Shown here in pieces: positions 53,573-63,509 of a stretch of 64,000 nt of DNA. The notes below the pieces were generated by a model that worked only from the letters and a program-made list of their open reading frames with translations, was not told the DNA's origin and made no database searches. Position numbers and translations under genes: made by a program. The DNA is from Burkholderiales bacterium. Lineage in GTDB: Bacteria; Pseudomonadota; Gammaproteobacteria; Burkholderiales; Burkholderiaceae_C. The stretch spans positions 62,001-126,000 of the forward strand of contig JAGWLR010000001.1 in the NCBI GenBank assembly GCA_028864885.1, written 5' to 3'. Numbering within the stretch: position 1 is the stretch's first letter; every line of letters begins with the position of its first letter.

Positions 53573-55060
53573 ATGCAAACCATGTCCAACATTCTTTCTT
53601 TGGCCATCTGGATCCCGGTGGCTTTCGGGATCCTGCTCCTGGCGATCGGACGCCAGGAAAACGCCACGGTGACCAAGTGGGTTGCCCTGATCGGCGCCAT
53701 CATCGGCTTTGCGGTCACCATCCCGGTGATGACGCATTTCGATGGCGGAACGGCTGCCATGCAGTTCGTTGAGCAAGCCTCTTGGATCGAGCGCTTCAAT
53801 GTGTTCTACCACCTGGGGGTGGATGGCATCTCCATGTGGTTCGTCCCGCTGACCGCCTTCATCACAATCATCGTGGTGCTGGCCGGTTGGGAGGTCATCG
53901 AAGACCGTCCACACCAGTACTACGGCGCTTTCCTCATCCTGTCTGGGTTGATGATCGGCGTCTTCTCTGCTTTGGACGGCCTGCTGTTTTACGTCTTCTT
54001 CGAGGCAACGTTGATCCCGATGTACATCATCATCGGGATCTGGGGTGGTCCACGCCGGGTTTACGCGGCTTTCAAGTTCTTCCTGTATACCTTGCTCGGC
54101 TCTTTGTTGATGCTGATCGCCCTGGTGTACCTTTACTACAAGTCGGGCGGTAGTTTCGACATCCTCACCTGGCAGAAGTTGCCGCTGCCCGCCACGCCGC
54201 AAGCTCTGTTGTTTGGCGCGTTCTTTGCTGCGTTTGCGGTCAAGGTGCCCATGTGGCCGGTCCACACCTGGTTGCCGGATGCTCACGTTGAGGCGCCTAC
54301 CGGTGGTTCGATCGTGCTGGCCGCAATCATGCTGAAGCTGGGTTGCTACGGTTTCCTGCGTTTCATGCTGCCCATCGTTCCCGATGCTTCGCACGAATTC
54401 GCACCAGTCGTGATCACCCTGTCTCTGATTGCCGTGATCTACATTGGTCTGGTGGCGATGGTTCAGCAGGACATGAAAAAGCTGGTGGCTTATTCATCGA
54501 TCGCACACATGGGCTTTGTGACCCTGGGCTTTTTCATCTTCAACGAGCTGGGCATTGCCGGCGGTCTGGTGCAGATGATTTCCCACGGCTTCGTGTCGGG
54601 TGCCATGTTCCTGAGCATTGGTGTGCTGTACGACCGCGTTCACTCGCGTGAAATCGCCAGTTACGGCGGTGTCGTGAACACCATGCCCAAGTTCGCCGCG
54701 TTTGCGCTGCTGTTCTCCATGGCCAACTGCGGTTTGCCAGGGACTGCGGGTTTCGTGGGGGAGTGGATGGTGATCCTGGGCGCCGTGAAGTTCGATTTCC
54801 TGATCGGCCTGCTCGCAGCCACTGCCTTGATTCTGGGTGCTGCCTATACCTTGTGGATGTACAAGCGGGTGTACTTCGGCGATGTCACCAACGATCACGT
54901 ACGTGAACTCAAGGACATCAATGCACGCGAGTTCCTGATTCTTGCCCTGCTGGCAGCAGCAGTCTTGTGGATGGGGGTTCAGCCCAAGCCCTTCACCGAC
55001 GCCATGCATGTGTCGGTGACCGAGCTCATCAAGCATGTCTCCATTAGCAAGTTGAACTGA
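53573..55060 (+). CDS. nuoM: NADH-quinone oxidoreductase subunit M
   Basis: FFEATLIPMYIIIGIWGG, KVPMWPVHTWLPDAHVEAPTGGSIVLAAIMLKLG. Confidence 0.97.
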   Translation: MQTMSNILSLAIWIPVAFGILLLAIGRQENATVTKWVALIGAIIGFAVTIPVMTHFDGGTAAMQFVEQASWIERFNVFYHLGVDGISMWFVPLTAFITIIVVLAGWEVIEDRPHQYYGAFLILSGLMIGVFSALDGLLFYVFFEATLIPMYIIIGIWGGPRRVYAAFKFFLYTLLGSLLMLIALVYLYYKSGGSFDILTWQKLPLPATPQALLFGAFFAAFAVKVPMWPVHTWLPDAHVEAPTGGSIVLAAIMLKLGCYGFLRFMLPIVPDASHEFAPVVITLSLIAVIYIGLVAMVQQDMKKLVAYSSIAHMGFVTLGFFIFNELGIAGGLVQMISHGFVSGAMFLSIGVLYDRVHSREIASYGGVVNTMPKFAAFALLFSMANCGLPGTAGFVGEWMVILGAVKFDFLIGLLAATALILGAAYTLWMYKRVYFGDVTNDHVRELKDINAREFLILALLAAAVLWMGVQPKPFTDAMHVSVTELIKHVSISKLN

Positions 55061-55073
55061 AGGCCAAACCGAT

Positions 55074-56555
55074 ATGATTAATTTGAATTGGTTGGCGGTG
55101 ACGCCCGAAATTGTGTTGCTGGGGATGGCCTGTCTGGTCGCCCTGGTCGATCTGTTCGTGACGTGTCCTCGTCGCCGCCCGACATACTGGCTGACGCTGT
55201 TGTCTCTTGCTGGCGTCGCAGCACTGCACTTTGGTCACATTGACAATCCGGCTTCGTCTTATGCGATGCAGGGCATGGTCGTGACGGATCCCATGTCGCA
55301 TCTGTTGGCGTTCTGCGCCACGTTGGCCGTGATGGCGACGTTGGTCTATGCCCAGTCCTATGCCGGCGACCGAGAGATGCTCAAAGGCGAGCTGTTCACA
55401 CTGAGCATGCTGGCCCTGCTGGGTATCTCGATCATGATCATTGGCAACAATTTCTTGACCATCTACCTGGGTCTGGAGTTGATGTCTCTGTCGCTGTACG
55501 CACTGGTGGCGCTGCGCCGTGATCACGCGATGGCCACTGAAGCTGCCATGAAGTACTTTGTGCTGGGCGCGCTGGCTAGCGGTTTCATGCTGTACGGCCT
55601 GTCCATGATGTACGGCGCCACCGGGTCGCTGGATCTGGGCGAGGTGTACAAGGCAACCTTGACGGGTCAGATCAACAAGCAGGTCCTGGCCTTTGGCCTG
55701 GTCTTCATCGTGGCCGGTCTGGCTTTCAAGTTGGGTGTCGTGCCCTTCCACATGTGGGTGCCTGACGTCTACCAAGGTGCGCCGACCGCTGCCACCCTGC
55801 TGGTCGCTGGTGCACCCAAGCTGGCTGCGTTCGCTATCACCATCCGTTTGCTGGTCGAAGGCTTGATCAACACGGCCACCGATTGGCAACAAATGTTGAT
55901 GATCCTCGCGGTGCTGTCGATGACGGTAGGCAACCTGGCTGCGATTGCACAGACCAACCTGAAGCGGATGCTGGCATATTCCGGTATCGCGCAGTTGGGC
56001 TTCATGCTCCTGGGCTTTGTGCCGAGCGTGGTGTCTGGCAACACGGTGTCAGCGGGTAACGGCTATGGCTCCTCGTTGTTCTATGTTCTGGTCTATGTCT
56101 TGACCACGCTGGGCACCTTCGGTCTGATCATGCTGCTGGCTCGTCCGGGCTTTGAGTCTGAGCAGATTTCGGATCTGGCGGGTCTGAACAAACGCAGCCC
56201 CTTGCTGGCAGGCGTGATGGCGATCTTCATGTTCTCGCTGGCCGGTATTCCGCCGACTGCGGGCTTCTACGCCAAGCTGGCTGTGCTGCAGGCGCTGATC
56301 ACCACCAATTCGCCCTTGCTGATGCAAGTGTCCATCTTGGCCGTTTTGTTGTCTTTGGTCGGGGCGTTCTACTACCTGCGTGTGGTCAAGGTCATGTACT
56401 TCGACGAGCCAGTTGACAGCACGCCTTTGAACGAAGGCAGTCAGGCTCGCGCTTTGTTGTCCTTGAACGCTTTGGCGGTGTTGATTCTGGGCGTGTTGCC
56501 GGGTGGGTTGATGGCCCTCTGTGCTCGCGCCATCACACAGTCCTTGGCTGGTTGA
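55074..56555 (+). CDS. nuoN: NADH-quinone oxidoreductase subunit N
   Basis: FKLGVVPFHMWVPDVYQGAPTAATLLVAGAPKLAAF, LAGIPPTAGFYAKLAVL. Confidence 0.97.
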   Translation: MINLNWLAVTPEIVLLGMACLVALVDLFVTCPRRRPTYWLTLLSLAGVAALHFGHIDNPASSYAMQGMVVTDPMSHLLAFCATLAVMATLVYAQSYAGDREMLKGELFTLSMLALLGISIMIIGNNFLTIYLGLELMSLSLYALVALRRDHAMATEAAMKYFVLGALASGFMLYGLSMMYGATGSLDLGEVYKATLTGQINKQVLAFGLVFIVAGLAFKLGVVPFHMWVPDVYQGAPTAATLLVAGAPKLAAFAITIRLLVEGLINTATDWQQMLMILAVLSMTVGNLAAIAQTNLKRMLAYSGIAQLGFMLLGFVPSVVSGNTVSAGNGYGSSLFYVLVYVLTTLGTFGLIMLLARPGFESEQISDLAGLNKRSPLLAGVMAIFMFSLAGIPPTAGFYAKLAVLQALITTNSPLLMQVSILAVLLSLVGAFYYLRVVKVMYFDEPVDSTPLNEGSQARALLSLNALAVLILGVLPGGLMALCARAITQSLAG

Positions 56556-56570
56556 GGCAAGGGCGCGTCG

Positions 56571-56876
56571 ATGCCTGGGCTGGTTCCCATGTGGTCGGTG
56601 GTCACGGTCTTGCTGGTGACCGTGCTGCTGGCCAATTTGCCTTTTTTGAACGACCGGATTTTTCTGGTTGGGCCCTTGCGCTCACCCAAGTCGATCGGGT
56701 GGCGACTCATTGAGCTGCTGACCTTTGCTGGCCTGACGGCCGTCCTGGGCCGCGTGCTCGAAGGCTACCTGGGTCAAGTCAGCCCCCTGCGTTGGGAGTT
56801 TGTGGCGGTGTGGCTGTGTGTCGTGGCCACATTGGCATTCCCCGGTTTTGTCTGGCGTTATCTTCGGCGCCACTGA
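56571..56876 (+). CDS. DUF2818-like small membrane protein
   Basis: About 100 aa hydrophobic protein directly downstream of nuoN (LANLPFLNDRIFLVGP, WRLIELLTFAGLTAVLGRVLEGYLGQV). Confidence 0.75.
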   Translation: MPGLVPMWSVVTVLLVTVLLANLPFLNDRIFLVGPLRSPKSIGWRLIELLTFAGLTAVLGRVLEGYLGQVSPLRWEFVAVWLCVVATLAFPGFVWRYLRRH

Positions 56877-56890
56877 TCGAGGTGCCCTGG

Positions 56891-57490
56891 ATGTCTGGTG
56901 CAGAGATCAGTTGTGACGATGACGCCCATCTGAGAGAGACCCTTGTCAGCTCCCAGACGGTGTACCAAGGGCATTTCTTGACCCTGAAGCGCGATACCGT
57001 GGCCTTGCCTGACGGTAAACAAGCGGCTCGTGAATATGTCGTTCACCCGGGGGCTGTGATGATCGTCGCGGTGTTGCCCGATGGCCGCCTGGTGATGGAA
57101 CGGCAGTATCGCTATCCCGTAGCCCAGACCATGCTGGAGTTTCCCGCTGGCAAACTGGACCCCGGCGAGGGGGGGCTTGCTTGCGCACAACGAGAGTTGT
57201 GGGAAGAGACAGGCTACCGTGCACAGCGATGGGCCAAGGCGGGCTTGTTGCATCCCTGTATCGGCTACGCCACCGAAATCATCGAAATCTGGTTTGCAGA
57301 GGGGCTCAGCCTGAGCGAGCGCCATCTGGATGAGGGCGAGTTTCTCGATGTCTTCGCAGCCACCCAGGAAGAGCTGGAGACCGCATTCGATCGTGGCGAA
57401 CTGACCGATGGCAAAACCATCACGGGATTGATGTGGCTTCAGCGTTGGCGATCTGGACTTTGCCGGCTAGACTGGCAACAGCCGCTTTGA
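56891..57490 (+). CDS. NUDIX hydrolase (ADP-ribose pyrophosphatase-like)
   Basis: Nudix box GKLDPGEGGLACAQRELWEETGYRA. Confidence 0.9.
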   Translation: MSGAEISCDDDAHLRETLVSSQTVYQGHFLTLKRDTVALPDGKQAAREYVVHPGAVMIVAVLPDGRLVMERQYRYPVAQTMLEFPAGKLDPGEGGLACAQRELWEETGYRAQRWAKAGLLHPCIGYATEIIEIWFAEGLSLSERHLDEGEFLDVFAATQEELETAFDRGELTDGKTITGLMWLQRWRSGLCRLDWQQPL

Positions 57491-57509
57491 TCCTGGCTGG
57501 TGGTTACCC

Positions 57510-58001
57510 ATGTTGGTTGTTGACTTGGTTTGTGCCCATGGGCACACGTTTGAAGGCTGGTTTCAGTCTGCCGATGACTTGGCAGACCAACAGTCTCGCG
57601 GCCTGTTGTCTTGTCCGATGTGCGGCCACACAGAGGTTCAGCGTCGCCCCTCTGCCACGCGGTTCAATCGCTCAGGTGTAGGCGAGACATCGGGCCAGCC
57701 CGCAGAGCGCTGGGCGCAGGTCGAAGAGCCTTCGCGGACCACCGGGCTCAGTGCTGACGCGAACGATGTGGTTCGCGAGTTGCAGTCGGTTTATTTGCAT
57801 GCAATCCGTCAGGTGATTCAGTCCACCGAAGATGTGGGCGAGCGCTTTGCGGACGAGGCGCGAAAGATGCACCACGGCGAAGAGCCTGCACGCCCGATTC
57901 GAGGTCAAGCGACTCCTGACGAAGCGGAGGCCTTGAAAGACGAGGGCATTGACGTGGTGAGCTTTGTCGTGCCCGACGTTCTCAAGGATCCTGTTCAGTA
58001 G
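57510..58001 (+). CDS. DUF1178-family protein
   Basis: MLVVDLVCAHGHTFEGWFQSADDLADQQSRGLLSCPMCGHTEVQRRPSA. Confidence 0.85.
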   Translation: MLVVDLVCAHGHTFEGWFQSADDLADQQSRGLLSCPMCGHTEVQRRPSATRFNRSGVGETSGQPAERWAQVEEPSRTTGLSADANDVVRELQSVYLHAIRQVIQSTEDVGERFADEARKMHHGEEPARPIRGQATPDEAEALKDEGIDVVSFVVPDVLKDPVQ

Positions 58002-58002
58002 A

Positions 58003-59469
58003 TCAGTCGACCAAGCGGCCGGGGTTGAGTCGGTTGCCGGGGTCCAGTGCTTGCTTGATCAGGCGCATCCACTGCAGGCGTGCAGGATCGGCACGTTCTG
58101 CCAGCTCCAGCTTCTTCAGTTGGCCAATGCCATGCTCGGCCGAGATGGTTCCCTGATATTGCTCAACGAGGTCGTACACGATGCGGTTCACCTCTGCTTC
58201 GTGGCTTTGGAGGAAGGCGTCGTCCGGCATCTCGCGGGGGCCTTGCACGTTGTAGTGCAGGTTGCCGTCGCCCAGGTGCCCAAAGCAGACGATCCGGCAG
58301 CCCGGAAACGCTTGGTGAAGAGCCGCGTGACAGCGCGAAGCAAATGCGGGAACCGCTGAAGTGGGGACAGCAATGTCGTGCTTGACCATCAGGCCTTCGA
58401 TCTTCTCAGCCATAGGGATCGTCTCACGCAGTTGCCACATGGTCCGGTATTGCGTGTGGCTCATGCTGAGTTGCGCCTGGCCCACCCATCCCTGATCCAT
58501 CGCATGCTGGATGGTGTTTTCGATCGATTGTTGCAAGGCTTCCGCGCTTTGCGGGCTGCTGGCATCCAGAAGAATCAGCCATTCGGGTTGCACGGCTGAG
58601 GCCGCAGTGGACATGAGTGCGTCAGCCGCCCGTGCCTGAGTGGACATGTGTTGCTGTGCCAGCCGAATGGCATCTTGGTGCATGACCTCAAATCCGGTGA
58701 GGGCTGAATCCAGTTGACTTTGTGCGTGGGCCAACAGCTTGACAGCGCATGCGAGATCCGGGCAAGTCAACAAGGCGGCTTGCTGTGTTCGTGGACGCGG
58801 ATACAGGCGCAAAGAGGCTTGGGTCAGGATGCCGAGGGTGCCTTCTGAGCCAATCAACAGATTCTTGATGTCGTAGCCAGTGTTGTCCTTACGCAGGCTT
58901 TTCAAGGCGTGAATGACTTGGCCGCTGGCCGTCACGGCTTCGACACCCAGACACAAATCTCGCGCGGTGCCATAACGAAGCACCTGGGTGCCGCCTGCAT
59001 TGGTGGCCAGATTGCCGCCGATCGTGCAGGATCCTTCAGAGGCCAAACTCAAGGGAAAGAACAAGCCGGCATCCAAGGCAGCGTCTTGCACTTGCTGTAG
59101 CGTACAGCCTGCCTCGACTGTGATCGACAGATTGGCTGGGTCGATTTGTCGGATGCGGTTCATCCGGGTCAGGTTCAAGACCAGTTGCGACTGGCTGCAG
59201 TCGGGTACGGATCCGCCGACCAGACTGGTATTGCCGCCTTGCGGCACGATGCTGACGTTGAAGTCGGCGCACAGTTGCACGATGGACTGGATTTGCGCGG
59301 TAGAGGTGGGAAAGGCAACGGCCAGAGCCTGCCCCCGATACCGCTTGCGCCAGTCTTGCTCGTACGGCAGCAAGGCATCGTGTCCGGCGGAAGCTGGGAG
59401 CAGGTGAAGCTCGGGGTGTCGACTGAGCAGCGCCTGCAGCAAGGGGGCGGAGGGCTCAGCTGTCATCAC
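58003..59469 (-). CDS. FAD-binding oxidoreductase (GlcD / D-2-hydroxyacid dehydrogenase-like)
   Basis: VPQGGNTSLVGGSVPD, GGNLATNAGGTQVLRYG, CFGHLGDGNLHYNV, SAEHGIGQLKK. Confidence 0.9.
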   Translation of the reverse strand: MMTAEPSAPLLQALLSRHPELHLLPASAGHDALLPYEQDWRKRYRGQALAVAFPTSTAQIQSIVQLCADFNVSIVPQGGNTSLVGGSVPDCSQSQLVLNLTRMNRIRQIDPANLSITVEAGCTLQQVQDAALDAGLFFPLSLASEGSCTIGGNLATNAGGTQVLRYGTARDLCLGVEAVTASGQVIHALKSLRKDNTGYDIKNLLIGSEGTLGILTQASLRLYPRPRTQQAALLTCPDLACAVKLLAHAQSQLDSALTGFEVMHQDAIRLAQQHMSTQARAADALMSTAASAVQPEWLILLDASSPQSAEALQQSIENTIQHAMDQGWVGQAQLSMSHTQYRTMWQLRETIPMAEKIEGLMVKHDIAVPTSAVPAFASRCHAALHQAFPGCRIVCFGHLGDGNLHYNVQGPREMPDDAFLQSHEAEVNRIVYDLVEQYQGTISAEHGIGQLKKLELAERADPARLQWMRLIKQALDPGNRLNPGRLVD

Positions 59470-59893
59470 GCTGACTCTTTCCGGGCAAAACTTTGAGCCT
59501 TAGCCGAACGTAAATGGCGCAGCCGCAGAACAAGAGCACGCTCAAGACGGTTTCTGCCATGGCAAGTTGTTGTGAGACACCGTGGTCACTGGTGGCGCGC
59601 ACGACGCCCTCTGTGAAGTACAGCCAAACGAGAAGGGACAGCCAGCGATAGGTGTACAGCTTGTGCTTGAGCAAGCCGGATACAGCCAATGTCAGGGGGA
59701 GCACCTTGAGTGCGAGGGCTCCGCTGCCGCCCGGTAAAGGCGCCAGCTTGAGTTCCCACGCCAGACCCAGGGTGATCAGCAGGACCACGCAGGCAAGGCA
59801 CAGGCTGCGTAATTGATGGATGGCCCGAAGTCGCTCGGGCGGATGCTGGCCTGCGAACGGCTCGTTGGGAATCGGGTGGGCTGACATGGGCAC
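59456..59893 (-). CDS. DUF2069-like membrane protein
   Basis: About 145 aa with multiple TM segments; YTYRWLSLLVWLYFTEGVVRATSD. Confidence 0.75.
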   Translation of the reverse strand: MPMSAHPIPNEPFAGQHPPERLRAIHQLRSLCLACVVLLITLGLAWELKLAPLPGGSGALALKVLPLTLAVSGLLKHKLYTYRWLSLLVWLYFTEGVVRATSDHGVSQQLAMAETVLSVLLFCGCAIYVRLRLKVLPGKSQRDDS

Positions 59894-59950
59894 TGTCTCG
59901 GATCTACTTCAGGGCGGAACTTTAGCCGTTTCGACTGGCATCATAGCCAG

Positions 59951-61195
59951 ATGATTTCCAAATGGACCGATTGGCGCGCGTCGCGACAGCGATGGGCTCT
60001 TTTGTTTTCCACCCTTCAGCAATGGCCCTGGGTGCAGACTTATCACACCCTTCGGCATCGATTCCGCGAGGATCGGCTGGGTTTAACCGCCAGCAGCCTG
60101 ACCTTCACCACGACCATCGCCCTGGTTCCCCTGGCCACCGTGATGCTGGCCTTGTTTTCGGCGTTTCCGGTTTTTGCCCGATTTCGCAAGACGGTGGAAC
60201 AAGAGTTCATCACCGCCTGGGTGCCGGATGCCATCGCCAAGCAGGTGTTGCTGTCGATGGGGAAATTCACCGGCAAGGCCAGTCAGCTCGGCGGGGTTGG
60301 GCTGATCGCCCTGGGTTTCACTGCCATGGCCTTGATGTTGACGATCGACCATACGCTGAACGGCATTTGGCGGGTGCGGCGCGTTCGGCCCATCGCCCAG
60401 CGTGTGCTGGTGTATTGGGCAGCCCTGACCTTGGGGCCCTTGATGGTGGGCGCCAGCTTGTCAGTCACCTCGTATTTGTTGTCGGCATCGCGGGGGTGGG
60501 TCAACGAACTGCCTGGCGGGATCGGATTTTTGTTGAGCCTGGTGGTGTTCTGCATGCAAACCGCGGGTTTTGCAGCGCTGTACAAATACGTTCCCAACAC
60601 GTTTGTGCGCTGGGAGCATGCCTGGGCGGGGGCGATCTTCACGTCGATTGGCTTGGAATTGGCGCAACGCGTGCTCGCCCTGTACCTCACGAAGGTGCCT
60701 GTTTACACCACAATTTACGGAGCCTTTTCGGCCGTCCCCATTTTCCTGATCTGGATGTACGTGAGCTGGCTGGTGGTGTTGATGGGGGCTGTGGTGGCCG
60801 CTTACACACCCAGCCTGTTGTCGCAGGTCAAGCGCTGGCCAGATACACCTGGGCATCGTTTTCAGCTCAGTTTGGCGATTTTGAAGGCGCTTGCTGCGGT
60901 GCAGCATGACAACGACAAAGGCTACAGCGCCGAGCGACTGGCCAACATGCTGCGCACCGACCCTCTGCAAATCGAGCCCTTGCTGGAAATTTTGATCGAC
61001 TTGGACTGGGTGGCGCTGCTGGACGAGGCGGACGCCGAGGGGGGCGGGCGTTACATCCTGTTGTGCGATCCCCCGTCGACCGCGTTGGCACCGTTGGTGG
61101 GGCGGGTCTTGTTACAGCCTGACGGGTTCACGGTGGGGTTTTGGTCGGCGGCTCGACTGGATGACATCAAGCTGGCCCAGGCGTTACGGGATTGA
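59951..61195 (+). CDS. YihY/BrkB-family inner membrane protein
   Basis: SLTFTTTIALVPLATVMLALFSAFPVF, VYTTIYGAFSAVPIFLIWMYVSWLVVLMGAVVAA. Confidence 0.9.
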   Translation: MISKWTDWRASRQRWALLFSTLQQWPWVQTYHTLRHRFREDRLGLTASSLTFTTTIALVPLATVMLALFSAFPVFARFRKTVEQEFITAWVPDAIAKQVLLSMGKFTGKASQLGGVGLIALGFTAMALMLTIDHTLNGIWRVRRVRPIAQRVLVYWAALTLGPLMVGASLSVTSYLLSASRGWVNELPGGIGFLLSLVVFCMQTAGFAALYKYVPNTFVRWEHAWAGAIFTSIGLELAQRVLALYLTKVPVYTTIYGAFSAVPIFLIWMYVSWLVVLMGAVVAAYTPSLLSQVKRWPDTPGHRFQLSLAILKALAAVQHDNDKGYSAERLANMLRTDPLQIEPLLEILIDLDWVALLDEADAEGGGRYILLCDPPSTALAPLVGRVLLQPDGFTVGFWSAARLDDIKLAQALRD

Positions 61196-61384
61196 ATTCG
61201 GGGCGGGATCAGGGACAACCCTTTTGAAATAACAACCATTTAACAAAGTTGCCAAACTGATTGCATTCAGATACCCGGGTTTTCTGCGTTGGCTCCCGCT
61301 AGTCCTATTGGCTCATGCTGCGGCTTGAGGCAAGATGTGGTTGCAGACCCAGCGATCCCCATTTTTCTATTGAGGAGACAGAGC

Positions 61385-61852
61385 ATGAAAGTCAGCGATA
61401 TTCTGCGTGTCAAAGGCAGTACTTTGTTCACCGTCATGCCTGAGCAATCCTTGGCGCAGGCGGCTGAAACCATGGCCGAGCATGACATCGGCTCCCTGGT
61501 CGTCATGGAGTTCGGGGAGTTGGTTGGCATGCTCACTTTCCGTGAGGTGATTCAGGCGGTGGTGAAGTCTGGCGGCGTCGTTAACGGAACGGTGCGCTCG
61601 GTGATGGATGATCACCCCTTGATCTGCACCCCCGAGACGGAAATCGACGAAGTGCGCCGAATGATGTTGAACCATCACTCCCGCTATATGCCGGTCATGT
61701 CCAACAAAACTTTGATGGGCGTGATTTCTTTCTACGACGTTGCCAAGGCTGTGGTGGACAGCCAGGACTTCGAAAACCGCATGCTCAAGGCCTACATCCG
61801 CGATTGGCCGGTTGAGGACGAGACCGCAGCGGAGCGGCGCGTGCTGCTTTAA
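61385..61852 (+). CDS. CBS-domain protein
   Basis: Two CBS repeats (DIGSLVVMEFGELVGMLTFREVIQAV; YMPVMSNKTLMGVISFYDVAKAVVD). Confidence 0.9.
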   Translation: MKVSDILRVKGSTLFTVMPEQSLAQAAETMAEHDIGSLVVMEFGELVGMLTFREVIQAVVKSGGVVNGTVRSVMDDHPLICTPETEIDEVRRMMLNHHSRYMPVMSNKTLMGVISFYDVAKAVVDSQDFENRMLKAYIRDWPVEDETAAERRVLL

Positions 61853-61880
61853 TCCGGGTTGACGACCCCGATGTGTTTCT

Positions 61881-61905
61881 GACGCCCGGCCAGTCCGGGC
61901 GTTTT
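61881..61905 (+). terminator. Intrinsic terminator after the CBS-domain gene
   Basis: GACGCCCGG-CCAGT-CCGGGCGTTTTC. Confidence 0.7.
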
Positions 61906-61949
61906 CACGAGACAATAGCGGTTTCGCGTTTGGATTTCTGGTTGGCGCT

Positions 61950-63047
61950 ATGTCTGGCAGCTCATTTGGTCTTCTCTTCACCGTCACCAATTTTGGCGAA
62001 TCGCACGGCCCTGCCATCGGCTGTGTGATCGACGGGTGCCCACCCGGCATGGCGTTGTCCGAGGCGGACATCCAGCCCGATCTGGACCGTCGCCGTCCAG
62101 GTACCTCCCGTCACGTCACCCAACGCAATGAGCCTGATGCCGTTGAGATCCTCAGCGGGGTCTATGAGGGCAAAACCACGGGGACCCCGATTGCGCTGCT
62201 GATTCGCAATACCGATCAGCGCAGCAAGGATTACGGCAACATCGTCCAGACTTTCCGCCCAGGGCATGCTGACTACACCTATTGGCACAAATACGGGATC
62301 CGCGATCCGCGCGGGGGCGGGCGTTCTTCGGCGCGTTTGACCGCCCCGATGGTGGCTGCCGGCGCCGTGGCCAAAAAGTGGCTGAAAGAGCACTTCGGGA
62401 TCGAGATCCGTGGTTGCATGACCCAATTGGGGCCCGTCGAAATCGGGTTCGAGGGCTGGGAACATGTGCCCAACAATCCATTTTTTGCCCCCAATGTGAG
62501 CCAGATTGCGGCACTTGAGTCCTACATGGACGAGCTGCGCAAAGCGGGCGATTCCGTTGGGGCCAAGCTCTCGGTCGAGGCCAGCGGATTGCCTGTTGGC
62601 TGGGGACAGCCTCTGTTTGACAAGCTCGATGCTGACATTGCCTACGCGATGATGGGCATCAACGCTGTCAAGGGGGTTGAAATCGGTGCAGGCTTTGGCT
62701 GTGTGACCCAACGCGGCAGTGAGCACGGTGATGAACTCACTCCACAAGGGTTTGCGTCCAATCATGCTGGTGGCGTGCTGGGCGGGATGTCGACTGGCCA
62801 GGACCTGCGGGTGTCGATCGCCATCAAGCCGACCAGCTCAATCCGCATCCCCCGGCAGTCAATCGACTTGGAAGGCAACCCCGCTACGGTCGAAACCTTT
62901 GGTCGTCATGACCCCTGCGTTGGAATCCGCGCAACCCCGATTGCCGAGGCCATGCTGGCTTTGGTGTTGATCGACCACGCCTTACAGCATCGTGCGCAAT
63001 GCGGGGATGTGAAGGTGGCCACGCCCGCTATCCCTGCCCATCGTTGA
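61950..63047 (+). CDS. aroC: Chorismate synthase
   Basis: [50 protein letters not shown]. Confidence 0.97.
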   Translation: MSGSSFGLLFTVTNFGESHGPAIGCVIDGCPPGMALSEADIQPDLDRRRPGTSRHVTQRNEPDAVEILSGVYEGKTTGTPIALLIRNTDQRSKDYGNIVQTFRPGHADYTYWHKYGIRDPRGGGRSSARLTAPMVAAGAVAKKWLKEHFGIEIRGCMTQLGPVEIGFEGWEHVPNNPFFAPNVSQIAALESYMDELRKAGDSVGAKLSVEASGLPVGWGQPLFDKLDADIAYAMMGINAVKGVEIGAGFGCVTQRGSEHGDELTPQGFASNHAGGVLGGMSTGQDLRVSIAIKPTSSIRIPRQSIDLEGNPATVETFGRHDPCVGIRATPIAEAMLALVLIDHALQHRAQCGDVKVATPAIPAHR

Positions 63048-63085
63048 GGCCAAGGGGGCCGGCGCTCGACTGCCGGCCTTCGAAC

Positions 63086-63505
63086 TCAGTCGGTGAGCTC
63101 TGATGCCGCCTCGGGGCGCTCAATCAACTCGATCTTGTAGCCATCCGGATCGGTGATGAAGGCGATCACGGTGTTGCCGCCTTTGACCGGGCCCGCTTCG
63201 CGGGTGACGGCGCCACCCAAAGCCGAGGCTTTGGCGCGAACGGCATCACAGGTGGTTGCGGCGTTATCCACCCCGATGGCGATGTGGCCGTAGGCGGTCC
63301 CCAATTCGTACTGGCTGACCCCATAGTTGTAGGTCAACTCGATTTCGGCGTGCTCAGGGTTGCGGCCATAGCCCAGGAAGGCCAGCGTGTACTGCTGATC
63401 GGGGCGATCTGTGGTGCGCAGCAGGGTCATGCCGAGCACTTGGGTGTAGAAGTCGATGGAGCGCTGGAGGTTGCCAACGCGCAGCATGGTGTGCAGGATT
63501 CTCAT
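63086..63505 (-). CDS. gloA: Lactoylglutathione lyase
   Basis: [64 protein letters not shown]. Confidence 0.95.
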   Translation of the reverse strand: MRILHTMLRVGNLQRSIDFYTQVLGMTLLRTTDRPDQQYTLAFLGYGRNPEHAEIELTYNYGVSQYELGTAYGHIAIGVDNAATTCDAVRAKASALGGAVTREAGPVKGGNTVIAFITDPDGYKIELIERPEAASELTD

Positions 63506-63509
63506 GGGT

